Origin: Lachnospiraceae bacterium
Lineage (GTDB): Bacteria; Bacillota; Clostridia; Lachnospirales; Lachnospiraceae
Assembly: GCA_022781395.1 (NCBI GenBank)
Contig: JALETS010000174.1
Span: 1-53,616, forward strand
Reading direction: 5' to 3'
Length of the DNA stretch: 53,616 nucleotides
Positions 9,450 through 19,372 of this stretch are shown here, one piece after another. Position 1 is the first letter of the stretch; the number at the start of each line of letters is the position of its first letter. The notes under the pieces were generated by a model. That model was given only the letters and a program-made list of their open reading frames with translations. It searched no databases and was not told the origin of the DNA. The translations under genes were made by a program, and so were the position numbers.

Positions 9450-10427
9450 TTAGAAATTATCCAGCAATTCCAGGTAGAAATTGTTATAGTCGTTCCTTTT
9501 CTCTTTTTCAAACTGAATCGCCGTCTTAGGATGTTGATTCAAAATGCCGGTCAATAAATAGGGTATATCATATCCCCATACAACGCCTGACTCTCTAAGC
9601 GGAACAATATAGCTTTCAATAAACTGTAAAAGCGGATTGATTCTATATTTCGGATTCTTCAAGAAACCAAGAAGCATTTCACTTGGGCAATTACCACATC
9701 CTCTGCCCATACCGCTTACCGTAGCATCCAGATAACAGACACCACCAATTACAGCCTCTATCGTATTAGCAAATGCCAGCTGCTGATTATTATGGGCATG
9801 AATGCCGACTTTTTTGCCATACTTATTGGCAATTTCCAGATATCTCTGTGCCAGAGAACTAACCTGTTCCGGATAGAGAGAACCATAACTGTCTACCAGA
9901 TAGATCGTCCCCACACTGCTCCTGCACAGAAGCTCCAACGCAGCATCAATATCTACATCATTAGATTTGGAGATAGCCATAATATTAACCGTTGTCTCAT
10001 AACCTTTTTTCGTACAGTCTTCTATCATTTCGATTGCCGCCGGAATGGTGTTGATATAAGTGGCAATACGGATCAGATCAATCGGGCTGTCTTTCTTATT
10101 CAAAATATCTTTCTTAAAATCACAGCGTCCTACATCTGCCATAACAGAAATTTTCATATCAGACTTATTGTCACCTACAATCTCTCTGATATCCTTGTCA
10201 TTACAGAATTTCCACTTTCCAAATTTGTTGACATCAAACATCTCTTTTGATGCTTTATATCCAAATTCCATATAATCTACTCCAGCCTTAATATTGGCCT
10301 GATATAGTGCTTTGACAAACTCATCCGTAAAGTAAAAGTCATTTACCAGTCCACCATCACGTAACGTACAATCAAGCACCTTTATATCCGGTGCATATGA
10401 CATCAATGTTCTTCCTTCTGCTCTCAT
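9450..10427 (-). CDS. HMGL-like/DRE-TIM metallolyase superfamily aldolase (4-hydroxy-2-oxovalerate aldolase-like)
   Basis: VLDCTLRDGGLVNDFYFTDEFVKALYQANIKAGVDYMEFGYK; GIHAHNNQQLAFANTIEAVIGGVCYLDATVSGMGRGCGNCPSEMLLGFL. Confidence 0.82.
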   Translation of the reverse strand: MRAEGRTLMSYAPDIKVLDCTLRDGGLVNDFYFTDEFVKALYQANIKAGVDYMEFGYKASKEMFDVNKFGKWKFCNDKDIREIVGDNKSDMKISVMADVGRCDFKKDILNKKDSPIDLIRIATYINTIPAAIEMIEDCTKKGYETTVNIMAISKSNDVDIDAALELLCRSSVGTIYLVDSYGSLYPEQVSSLAQRYLEIANKYGKKVGIHAHNNQQLAFANTIEAVIGGVCYLDATVSGMGRGCGNCPSEMLLGFLKNPKYRINPLLQFIESYIVPLRESGVVWGYDIPYLLTGILNQHPKTAIQFEKEKRNDYNNFYLELLDNF

Positions 10428-10503
10428 AATCTGCTCCTTTCCTTATGGTCATTTTCGACTTATATCATTTTTATACAGGCATGATAAGTTCTTTCTGTAT
10501 TGT

Positions 10504-11730
10504 TTACTCAACTACTATCTTTTTAAAGTTCTTCTTTCCTTTTTTCACAATAAACTCTTCGGAAGCAATTTCATCCTTGGTGTAAACAGTCTTGATATCT
10601 GTCACTTTATCTCCTTTTACTGTTACACCTCCCTGTTCTACAGCCCTACGGGCATCAGAACGTGAGGAAGCAAGACCACCGGCTACCAACACACCCAGAA
10701 TATCTATCGTGTTGTCTGTGAATTTATCATCAGTAAGGGTTGCAGTTGGCATATTTTCAGAGCTTCCACTTCCTGCAAAGAGTGCTTTGGCTGCCTCTTT
10801 GGCTTTCTCCGCTTCTTCCTGTCCATGTACCAGATTGGTAAGCTCATATGCCAGAATCTCTTTTGCCTGATTCAATTGGCTGCCTTCCCACTTATCCATC
10901 TCATCAATCTTCTCGAGAGGCAGGAAAGTAAGCATTCTCAAACATTTCAGGACATCTGCATCATCCACGTTTCGCCAATACTGATAGAATTCAAAGGGTG
11001 AAGTCTTATTCGGGTCAAGCCATACAGCACCTTTCTGTGTCTTTCCCATCTTCTTACCTTCGGAATTCATCAAAAGTGTAATTGTCATTGCATAAGCATC
11101 TTTACCCAGTTTACGACGGATCAGGTCTGTTCCGCCCAGCATATTACTCCACTGATCATCTCCACCAAATTGCATGTTACAACCATATCTCTCATATAAC
11201 TGCAGGAAATCGTAGCTCTGCATGATCATATAGTTAAACTCCAGAAAACTGAGTCCCTTTTCCATTCTCTGTTTATAACACTCAGCTCGAAGCATATTGT
11301 TAACGCTGAAACATGCTCCGATATCACGGATAAATTCTACATAATTCAGACCTAAAAGCCAGTCTGCATTATTAACCATCAATGCCTTGCCATCAGAGAA
11401 ATCAATAAATCTGCTCATTTGCTTCTTAAAGCATTCGCAGTTATGTTCAATCGTCTCCTTCGTCATCATAGTACGCATATCACTTCTGCCGGAAGGATCA
11501 CCGATCATTGCTGTGCCTCCACCGATCAATGCAATCGGTTTATTTCCTGCTTCCTGCAATCTCTTCATCAGGCACAATGCCATAAAATGACCAACATGCA
11601 AACTGTCTGCTGTTGGATCAAAACCAATATAAAACGTTGCCTTTCCGTTATTAATCAGATTACGTATTTCATCCGCATCTGTCAACTGCGCCAATAATCC
11701 TCTTGCCTGAAGTTCTTCATAAATTCCCAT
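10504..11730 (-). CDS. tyrS: Tyrosyl-tRNA synthetase (true start 11730)
   Basis: YIGFDPTADSLHVGHFMALCLMKRLQ; GDDQWSNMLGGTDLIRR; KMGKTQKGAVWLDP; S4-like C-terminus. Confidence 0.97.
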   Translation of the reverse strand: MGIYEELQARGLLAQLTDADEIRNLINNGKATFYIGFDPTADSLHVGHFMALCLMKRLQEAGNKPIALIGGGTAMIGDPSGRSDMRTMMTKETIEHNCECFKKQMSRFIDFSDGKALMVNNADWLLGLNYVEFIRDIGACFSVNNMLRAECYKQRMEKGLSFLEFNYMIMQSYDFLQLYERYGCNMQFGGDDQWSNMLGGTDLIRRKLGKDAYAMTITLLMNSEGKKMGKTQKGAVWLDPNKTSPFEFYQYWRNVDDADVLKCLRMLTFLPLEKIDEMDKWEGSQLNQAKEILAYELTNLVHGQEEAEKAKEAAKALFAGSGSSENMPTATLTDDKFTDNTIDILGVLVAGGLASSRSDARRAVEQGGVTVKGDKVTDIKTVYTKDEIASEEFIVKKGKKNFKKIVVE

Positions 11731-11827
11731 CTTATCTTTTCCTTTCTGCTTATATATTCTTTCATACTGACTCTGCATTGCATGCACGCCGTCCGTCCGC
11801 ATTCCTTCTGACTCTGCTTATACGCGC

Positions 11828-11861
11828 AAAAAACCTCGTCCTATAATTAGGACGAGGTTTA
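11828..11861 (-). terminator. T-box attenuator terminator hairpin
   Basis: aaacctcgtcct-aatta-aggacgaggtttttt on minus strand. Confidence 0.9.
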
Positions 11862-12126
11862 TATCCCGTGTTACCACCTAAATTCACAAATAACTCACAT
11901 TATCTGCCTCATGAAGTACGATTGAAACGATTCTACAGAACCACCCAATGATACTTATCTGCTGTAACGTGCAGCACACGTCATAACCTACTAGGATATC
12001 CATTCTGTTATGAAGCTCCAAGATGTATTCATAGAAAACTTCCCGTGCGCCTCTCATCAACCGGCTGCTTTCTGTACGTTCCATAGTCTACTACTTGTTC
12101 TTATCAACGCCTGTAATTTGTTTATT
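11828..12126 (-). ncRNA. T-box leader (tRNA-Tyr responsive) upstream of tyrS
   Basis: Minus strand carries TTAGGTGGTAACACGGG (11864-11881), specifier-like GAATACATC with TAC (Tyr) at 12025-12027, and a downstream terminator before tyrS. Confidence 0.9.
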
Positions 12127-12132
12127 TATTTT

Positions 12133-12161
12133 AATTTAAATGAAATCTCGGGGTTTGTCAA
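12133..12161 (-). promoter_or_regulatory. SigA-type promoter for T-box-tyrS
   Basis: TTGACA, 17 bp spacer, TAAATT on minus strand. Confidence 0.65.
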
Positions 12162-12170
12162 CCATTAATT

Positions 12171-14945
12171 TCAGGATTGCATTGAGCTGATCATATCATT
12201 CAGGATTGCCTTAACCTGGTGGAAATCAAACATATCATAAGCTGTTCTCAGTTTCTTGATCTGCTCATTAGCCTGCACGCCAAAATTCTTAGAAGCAAGC
12301 TCAGGTATTCTCTCATCAGTTACCTTCAAATTCATTCTATCCAGCTCAGCCTTAAGATCAGTCAACATTTCCACGGTCAGTTCTTCTACTTCTTTTTCCT
12401 CCAGATTATCTTCCTGTACTGTTTCCTGCATCTTGCCGATACTGATCAGATATTCCTTCACGATCTCCAGTATTTCCTTAAACTTCTCCATATATCCCGT
12501 GAATTTCTGATTGATTTCATCCACTTTTCCATCTTTGCCGGCAAATTCTAACTCCTTGAAGAGAGCAGAAACTTCCATAGCACCTATACTTGCGCTGGAG
12601 CTCTTGATACCATGCACATTTGTTGTAAACAACTGGATATTTCCTACCTCTAATAATTGTGGAAGCGTATCCAGATATTTAATACCTTCGGAATAATAGG
12701 TATTCAGAATTGCAGCATAAGCATCCTGGTTAAAGCCGATATTCTGTAATCCTTTACCTGTATTCAGACCGCTTTCAACCTTTTGGCCTGCCGCAGACAT
12801 CTGATCTGCTCCGCCTTTTGCTCCTGCCTTATTATCTTCTATCTTGACCTTCTTGATCAGTTCCTCAGGTAAAAATTCTAACAGGCATCGCTCCAAATAA
12901 CGTCTCTTAATCGGTTTGGTCAGATATTCCTGGAAACCAAGTTTAAGCATCTCTTCCCTGACATTTGTTCCGTTCTGTGCTGTCAGAGCCACAACCGGTA
13001 CTTCCTTATAATATTTATCATCCTTCTCCCTGATCTGCTTAAGCACATCGCTTCCGCTCATATCCGGCATAACCATATCCATTAAGATCAGATCGTACTG
13101 CTCATTTTCAATTTTCTTAAGGCTGTCCTTTCCACTAGTGGCTACAGAAATATCAATTCCGTATTTACTAAAGATTCCGGCTGTCACTTTCAGATTGACT
13201 ACATTATCATCCACCACCAGAACCTTTGCATTTTTGGCAGTAAAGGTTTCTGCCGTAGCGCTCTTCTTATATTCCTCTTTGTTCCACTTATGATTCAGCA
13301 CTTCAGCTATATTGATGCAGGAAATTGGTTTGTGAATCAAGCGGCATTTTCCGTAATCACCATAAATCGCACTATATTCCGCAACAACATAGGTATCTTC
13401 CTCACATTGATACAAAGATATGATATTAGCCAAATTTTCATATGCTTCATAAGGTACGAAAATAAAGTCATAATGCTTATTCTGTATCGCCCTGTCAAAT
13501 CCATAATAATTACGGCTATAAGTAGCTCTGACTCCAAAGCCTTCCATAATATACTGCCATTTATTGATCTGTCTCTCTTCCGACGCATAGATCAGAACAC
13601 TGGGCTTTGTATCTCCCTCCAGAGCAATCATAGGTGCCGGATCAATAATATCATTGCAAAAACTAAAATAGGTACATAAACCGATTCCTTCAATACTCTC
13701 TACTCTGATATCACCCTGCATCATTGTCAGAAGCTCTTTACAGATGGAAAACTTTAGTCCAATACCCTTCAAATTACTGGACTGTCTGGAATCATAAGTA
13801 TCATACATACCAAACAGCGACTGAATGTCAATCTCGGACAAGCCCTTACCTGTATCAGCCACTTTACAATGAAGAATAGCTTTATGATTCTCATAATCAT
13901 TCTCACAGTTTATTTCCAGAGCAATACGTCCACTGTCTGTACAATCTATGGAAATAAACAACAGATATAAGAAAATCTGGCGAATAACTACACTGTCTCC
14001 CATAAGGGATTTGGGAATATTATGATTAATTTTGACATCCAGATATAGATCCTTCTTCTGCAAATCCTCTGATATAGCACGCAGGATACCTTTGGTCAAT
14101 GTTTCAAAACTATATGCTTCCTCGAACAAATGCATATCACCGGAATCCAGCTTGGAATAAGTAAGTACATCATCAATAATAGACAGAAGATCATAGGACG
14201 CTTCCCTGATAGTGTTTACCTCAGTCTTAATCTCCCCATCCAATTCTTCCTTCATCATGATCTCGGAAATATTGATGATTGAATTCATCGGTGTTCTGAT
14301 CTCATAGGACATATTTGTAAGGAACTGGCTTTTAGCGGTTCCTGCGCGTTTAATTTTCTGACTGCTGACCACAATTCTGTTATTCTTATAGAAATAATAG
14401 GCTTTCTGTATGTACAGAATAATCAGCAAAAACGCCAACGTTCCAAGAAATGTAATCACAACATTGAAAAAATCAGGAATCTGCTCTTTGGAGGCTTTCA
14501 TCGCTGCACCTTCAAACAGAACATGACTGTACATATAACAATATTCAAATATCAGAACCACCAGCATCACATAGCGTATAGTCCCTTCAAAGATTGCAAA
14601 AGCCGCAATTATGCCTGTTACAAATGACATAACAGCAACCGCGTAATATATGCTATCCGACAGAAGCAGTGCCGGAAAAACAAATAAATACAACACAAAC
14701 ATAAAGACAACCGCAACCCGGATGAACTTTTTCCTTTTCAGATTAAACCACAAAGTCCCTATCGCTCCAAGTGCCATAACAACCAACAGGATAAAAAAGC
14801 TGCGACTCCTATTATCAAATATGGCAATCAGAAGAGAAGCCGAGGCTTCAATGGCTACCAGCATAAGGAAAAGATTTGTCAGGAATTCCGCAAAATCCAT
14901 CTTCTCTAATTCATTTTTCAGATATTGCATAATTTTATTCTTCAT
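12171..14945 (-). CDS. Membrane hybrid histidine kinase-like protein (7TM-like sensor, HisKA-like, HATPase, pseudo-REC, REC, Hpt) with Tyr replacing the phospho-accepting His
   Basis: [14 protein letters not shown] (Tyr in H-box); [26 protein letters not shown]...[13 protein letters not shown]...VALTAQ...YLTKPI; Hpt-like [13 protein letters not shown]. Confidence 0.85.
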   Translation of the reverse strand: MKNKIMQYLKNELEKMDFAEFLTNLFLMLVAIEASASLLIAIFDNRSRSFFILLVVMALGAIGTLWFNLKRKKFIRVAVVFMFVLYLFVFPALLLSDSIYYAVAVMSFVTGIIAAFAIFEGTIRYVMLVVLIFEYCYMYSHVLFEGAAMKASKEQIPDFFNVVITFLGTLAFLLIILYIQKAYYFYKNNRIVVSSQKIKRAGTAKSQFLTNMSYEIRTPMNSIINISEIMMKEELDGEIKTEVNTIREASYDLLSIIDDVLTYSKLDSGDMHLFEEAYSFETLTKGILRAISEDLQKKDLYLDVKINHNIPKSLMGDSVVIRQIFLYLLFISIDCTDSGRIALEINCENDYENHKAILHCKVADTGKGLSEIDIQSLFGMYDTYDSRQSSNLKGIGLKFSICKELLTMMQGDIRVESIEGIGLCTYFSFCNDIIDPAPMIALEGDTKPSVLIYASEERQINKWQYIMEGFGVRATYSRNYYGFDRAIQNKHYDFIFVPYEAYENLANIISLYQCEEDTYVVAEYSAIYGDYGKCRLIHKPISCINIAEVLNHKWNKEEYKKSATAETFTAKNAKVLVVDDNVVNLKVTAGIFSKYGIDISVATSGKDSLKKIENEQYDLILMDMVMPDMSGSDVLKQIREKDDKYYKEVPVVALTAQNGTNVREEMLKLGFQEYLTKPIKRRYLERCLLEFLPEELIKKVKIEDNKAGAKGGADQMSAAGQKVESGLNTGKGLQNIGFNQDAYAAILNTYYSEGIKYLDTLPQLLEVGNIQLFTTNVHGIKSSSASIGAMEVSALFKELEFAGKDGKVDEINQKFTGYMEKFKEILEIVKEYLISIGKMQETVQEDNLEEKEVEELTVEMLTDLKAELDRMNLKVTDERIPELASKNFGVQANEQIKKLRTAYDMFDFHQVKAILNDMISSMQS

Positions 14946-17040
14946 TTACTGCCTCTTTGTCTGCTGTATATATAATTTTGTCCTTATTCAACAATTCTCT
15001 TAGTACTCTCTCAAAGGTATTTAATTCAATCGGTTTGGATATATATTCATCAAATCCTGCCTCCAGGAACATTTCCCGGGCACCACTGACCGCATTGGCG
15101 GTTAATGCAACAATCGGAATCTGCTTAAATTCCGGATTGGGAAGTGCTCTGATATTCTTCAACGTATCAATACCATCCATCTCAGGCATCATATAATCCA
15201 GGAAAATGTAATCAACAGTCTCATCCTGCAGATAATTCAGACATTCCTTACCACTTGTTGCCAAAACAACCTGTGCTTCATATTTCTTCAAAATACCGGA
15301 TGCTACTTCCAGATTAATCATGTTATCGTCTACTACCATAATTCTGGCATCCGGACAGATAAATCCACCTTGGTAATCAACATGTCTGATAGAACTGTTC
15401 TTTCTACCAGCCAGTAAAGCATCTATGCTCAGACAATTGACAGGTCTGGCAAAGGTTGTTCTGATCAGAGAATCATCATAAGTAACAATTCCCGATGCTA
15501 CCAGAATCAGAGACTGCGGGGGCAGTAACTCTGTCAGCTTTTCCTTTATCCCATCATATCGTTCGGTTGCTATCATAATATGTGTATAGCATTGCTTTAC
15601 GCATTCCTCATAAAAAAACTCATTATTAGAAGCCTGACAAAAATGCAATCCCATACTCCGAAGAACTTTGGCAAATTCACTGCCCTGTAATATGCTATTT
15701 TCATAAAACAGTATATTAACATCTTCCCGATTCGTCTCTACAACAGCTTTCTTATTATCAAAGCCCTGAATGATTTCAAAGTTGTAAGCACGATCATTAA
15801 TTTTTTCTTCGATATTAAGGTTTCCGCCAAGCAACTTAATAAATTGTTTTATCAATGCGCCGTTGTGATCACCATATGTAAGATTTCTCTCATCCTCATG
15901 TTGCAGTTGCTCCATGTACGAATATTTAAAAGTACCTTTTGCACTTATAGATACTTGAACACCCAGCTGCTTTTGCGTCAGTTCATGGCTATTAACTACA
16001 AAATATACCTCTCCGGTTTCCATGGACTTGACAATACTAATCAGAAGCGTTGAGAGGATCTGTCTGAATTTCGCACCATCACCCCAAAGTTTTTCCGGTA
16101 TATTGGGAGAAATATCAACGAATAATTCCACATTATAATCAGCAAGACGCACAGACAACATATTAATCAGTTCATTAAACAACTCCCCGATGTAATAGTA
16201 ATCTTCCTCTACACGGATATTGCTATAGTCAATTTTAGAAAAGTCCATCAAATCATTTGTGATCGACAGAAGTGCTTTGCTGGAATTGGCAATATCGAAG
16301 GCATTCTCCTTGACTTTATCATCCGCATCAAGATCCAATAACAATTCAGAAGTTCCAAGAATCGCATTTAAAGGTGTTCTGATCTCATGAGATACATTAA
16401 CAAGAAACATATCCTTGGCATAATTTACCTTTTCAACCTGTTCTTCCATTTCCGTACACTTGCGTATCTCATCCCGCAAAATTCTGTTACGGAATGCAAT
16501 TAACATACCACAAGTAATTCCCGTCATACTGATTGCTGCGATAATCCGGCAATACATAACAGGAAAATATATCATCTTCTCTCCCTGTGTTGTAATCTCA
16601 TATGCAATCTGCTCACTCATGATATAAATACTGTACAGGTCAACAGCCAGTTCAACACCTATCACTACCAAAGCCTGTCTGCCACCCAGAATGATGGCAG
16701 TAAAGGTAATTCCTTCTATAAAGTAGATTGGAAAATCATATACCGCACTATGATTCAGATAGCCTAACACCGGAAGCAGTACTGCAAACACCACTAAGGA
16801 ATATACGATTGGTAAAGTTTTCCGTTCATGCCGGATATTATAAATTCTGAGTATCCCTACTGAAAAGATAAGACCAAACAGTAACAGCATCGTGACCGGA
16901 ACACTTCCCCGAAGCAGAATCGACATCAGCATAACAATCAGAAACTCTGCCCCACATAAACTTACCGCCATAACAAAAAGCTGATCATCTGCCGGAATAT
17001 CTTCATTCTCAAACTGTTTCCATTGCTTTATCATAAACAT
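14935..17040 (-). CDS. Membrane hybrid histidine kinase-like protein (TM sensor, HisKA, degenerate HATPase, pseudo-REC, REC)
   Basis: [22 protein letters not shown]-box; degenerate N-box [38 protein letters not shown]...[12 protein letters not shown]...IVALTANA...YISKPIE. Confidence 0.87.
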   Translation of the reverse strand: MFMIKQWKQFENEDIPADDQLFVMAVSLCGAEFLIVMLMSILLRGSVPVTMLLLFGLIFSVGILRIYNIRHERKTLPIVYSLVVFAVLLPVLGYLNHSAVYDFPIYFIEGITFTAIILGGRQALVVIGVELAVDLYSIYIMSEQIAYEITTQGEKMIYFPVMYCRIIAAISMTGITCGMLIAFRNRILRDEIRKCTEMEEQVEKVNYAKDMFLVNVSHEIRTPLNAILGTSELLLDLDADDKVKENAFDIANSSKALLSITNDLMDFSKIDYSNIRVEEDYYYIGELFNELINMLSVRLADYNVELFVDISPNIPEKLWGDGAKFRQILSTLLISIVKSMETGEVYFVVNSHELTQKQLGVQVSISAKGTFKYSYMEQLQHEDERNLTYGDHNGALIKQFIKLLGGNLNIEEKINDRAYNFEIIQGFDNKKAVVETNREDVNILFYENSILQGSEFAKVLRSMGLHFCQASNNEFFYEECVKQCYTHIMIATERYDGIKEKLTELLPPQSLILVASGIVTYDDSLIRTTFARPVNCLSIDALLAGRKNSSIRHVDYQGGFICPDARIMVVDDNMINLEVASGILKKYEAQVVLATSGKECLNYLQDETVDYIFLDYMMPEMDGIDTLKNIRALPNPEFKQIPIVALTANAVSGAREMFLEAGFDEYISKPIELNTFERVLRELLNKDKIIYTADKEAVNEE

Positions 17041-17052
17041 ACCGCCACTCCG

Positions 17053-18153
17053 TTAACCTGCCACATTATTAATATCGTTTTCTACAGATAAGAAAATATC
17101 AACCATGCCTGCATCAAAACAGGTGAATTTCATGAATTTAATCTTCATACACGCTTCCTGATGACTCAGCACCTTACCACCAACCGCAATATTACGGAAA
17201 TTATCATAAGCATTGACAATAGCTAATGCCCTGGCCTCAACCGGTATCTTTTCTCCGGCCAGCTTATCGGGATACCCACTGCCATCCCAACGTTCATGAT
17301 GGCTGCGACACATATTATAAGCATAATTCATAAAATTGTTACCGCTTGCACTTAACTGAGTCACTTTGGACAGGGTATCTGCTCCCAAAATAGTATGAGT
17401 CTTGACTGCTTCTCTCTCAAATTCACTCTCACTGCTGATTTTTACATTATTCAGATATTGATCAGCAATACAAAGCTTGCCTATATCATGAATTTTGGCG
17501 GCAAAACAGATCGTAATACCATCATCTGCAGATAACCCGTATTTACCGGAACGAATCATTGCACTGATCAGGATATCCATATATTTCTCTACCCTCTTGG
17601 CATGATCGCCACTGAACGCATCACGCTTTGCCATCAGTTCCAAAAACATTTCCACAATGGAATACTGCAGTTCCAGATTTTTCTTATTCTTATCCTGGAC
17701 CAATCCATTCAGGGAATTATTCATATCTTCCAGTTTACGTTGCTGTGAAAGAAGCTGAATCTGGATATCAACACGTTTTCTCAGAAGGTTAGCCGAGTAA
17801 GGCTTTTTGATGTAATCCATTGCCCCCAGATTATAACTTTCAAGCTCGGTAGTGTCATCATCCTGAGCCGTCAGGAAAATAATCGGAATATTCACAAGCT
17901 TCGGAATATTCTTCATTTCAGAAATTACCTGAAAACCATTTACATTTGGCATATCCACATCTAATAGTACAAGATCCGGCAGTTCAGGCATATCATTTAA
18001 ACACTCTAATGCAGAAATGCCTGACGAAACCGGAATTACTTCATAGTCATTCTCCAGTGTTTTCCTTGCCATAATCAAATTGGCCATATTGTCATCTACA
18101 ACCATTACTCGATACATAACTTTATCCTCCCATTCCTCTTTTGTTTTACCCAC
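17053..18153 (-). CDS. Response regulator with REC and HD-GYP output domain
   Basis: VMVVDDNMANL...LVLLDVDMPNVNG...IIFLTAQ...YIKKPY; AAKIHDIGKLCI; HHERWDGSGYPDKLAGEKIPVEARALAIVNAYDNF. Confidence 0.92.
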   Translation of the reverse strand: MGKTKEEWEDKVMYRVMVVDDNMANLIMARKTLENDYEVIPVSSGISALECLNDMPELPDLVLLDVDMPNVNGFQVISEMKNIPKLVNIPIIFLTAQDDDTTELESYNLGAMDYIKKPYSANLLRKRVDIQIQLLSQQRKLEDMNNSLNGLVQDKNKKNLELQYSIVEMFLELMAKRDAFSGDHAKRVEKYMDILISAMIRSGKYGLSADDGITICFAAKIHDIGKLCIADQYLNNVKISSESEFEREAVKTHTILGADTLSKVTQLSASGNNFMNYAYNMCRSHHERWDGSGYPDKLAGEKIPVEARALAIVNAYDNFRNIAVGGKVLSHQEACMKIKFMKFTCFDAGMVDIFLSVENDINNVAG

Positions 18154-18164
18154 TATAATACTGT

Positions 18165-19361
18165 TTATCGATTTGTCATAAGTTTAATCATAGCCTGATT
18201 CAGTCCGTCTACCGTCAGTTTATACATCGGAAATAATTCTTTTACGGCTGTTTCGGCTTCCCGCCATGGTGCATGTCCCGGAGCCATCTTAGGATTCAGC
18301 CATACAATCTTCTTGTAATGCCGTTTCATCAAAAGCAGCCAGTCCATGCCGGACAATCCACCGTTAGGACCCCTATAGTTTCCCGTAACAGAATACAACT
18401 CTTCCGGTGCCATCGCCGCATCTCCCACGATAATCACCTTGTAATCACTGTCAAGATTGCGGAACATCCACTCTGTCTCTATCCAGTCTCCATTCTCACA
18501 CTCAGGTGTATTATACAGATTTGCATAAATACAATTATGGAAGAAGTATGTCTTAACATCCTTATAATGATTTGATTTATGCACTGAATGGAACAGTTCA
18601 TTCAGCAGTGTCGTATAAGGAATCATCGTGCCGCCGGAATCCATCAGAAGCAACAATTTTACCGCATTCTTTCTGGGCTTCTCCATAACAATCTGAAGGC
18701 ACCCTCCATTATTACATGTGGCATCTACAGTACCGTTAATATCAAGTTCTGTTTTGGGAATATCCAGCTTTGTTGAAAACTGACGCAGCTTACGAAGAGC
18801 CATCTGAAACTGCCGGTTATCCAACACCTTATCATTTCTGAAATCGCGATATTTTTTGGCACCTACTACCTGAAATGCTGATTGATAACCGGTAGAACCA
18901 CCCACTCGGATACCGCCCATATTGCCGCCCATATTACCGAAAGAGGTTTTACCCATAGTTCCGATCCAGTAACTGCCTCCATTATGCTCCTCATTCTGAT
19001 CGCGCAGTCTGTCTTTGAATTTGTTCTCTACGTCTTCCTTGTCAAGATTAATCACTTCCTGATTCATCTCATGACGCATTTCCTCAAACACATCCTGCAT
19101 CTCCGGTTTGTCAAGCCAACGGAGCATATTCTTGCTTATCTCATTCTCGGATTGTATGCCTTTAAACACTTCCTCAAAGGCCATATCAAATTTATCATAC
19201 TCAGTCTCTGTTTTGACCAGAATCATTCGAGCTACATAATAAAATTCCGTCAGGCTGCTATGGCACAATCCCTGTTGCAGCGCCTTCTGAAATGTCAGCC
19301 ATTCACTAAGGGATACATCCAGCCCTTTTTCCCTTAATGTATAGAAAAATTTACTAAACAT
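18165..19361 (-). CDS. VWA domain-containing CoxE-like protein
   Basis: GGSYWIGTMGKTSFGNMGGNMGGIRVGGSTGYQSAFQVVGAKKYRDFR; VKLLLLMDSGGTMIPYTTLLNELF; VIIVGDAAMAPEEL; adjacent to MoxR ATPase. Confidence 0.85.
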   Translation of the reverse strand: MFSKFFYTLREKGLDVSLSEWLTFQKALQQGLCHSSLTEFYYVARMILVKTETEYDKFDMAFEEVFKGIQSENEISKNMLRWLDKPEMQDVFEEMRHEMNQEVINLDKEDVENKFKDRLRDQNEEHNGGSYWIGTMGKTSFGNMGGNMGGIRVGGSTGYQSAFQVVGAKKYRDFRNDKVLDNRQFQMALRKLRQFSTKLDIPKTELDINGTVDATCNNGGCLQIVMEKPRKNAVKLLLLMDSGGTMIPYTTLLNELFHSVHKSNHYKDVKTYFFHNCIYANLYNTPECENGDWIETEWMFRNLDSDYKVIIVGDAAMAPEELYSVTGNYRGPNGGLSGMDWLLLMKRHYKKIVWLNPKMAPGHAPWREAETAVKELFPMYKLTVDGLNQAMIKLMTNR

Positions 19362-19372
19362 AAATTATCCTC

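Noticed and set aside
11884-12084. 66-aa minus-strand ORF upstream of tyrS
   Set aside because: Lies wholly inside the T-box leader (specifier and antiterminator); no protein-like features.
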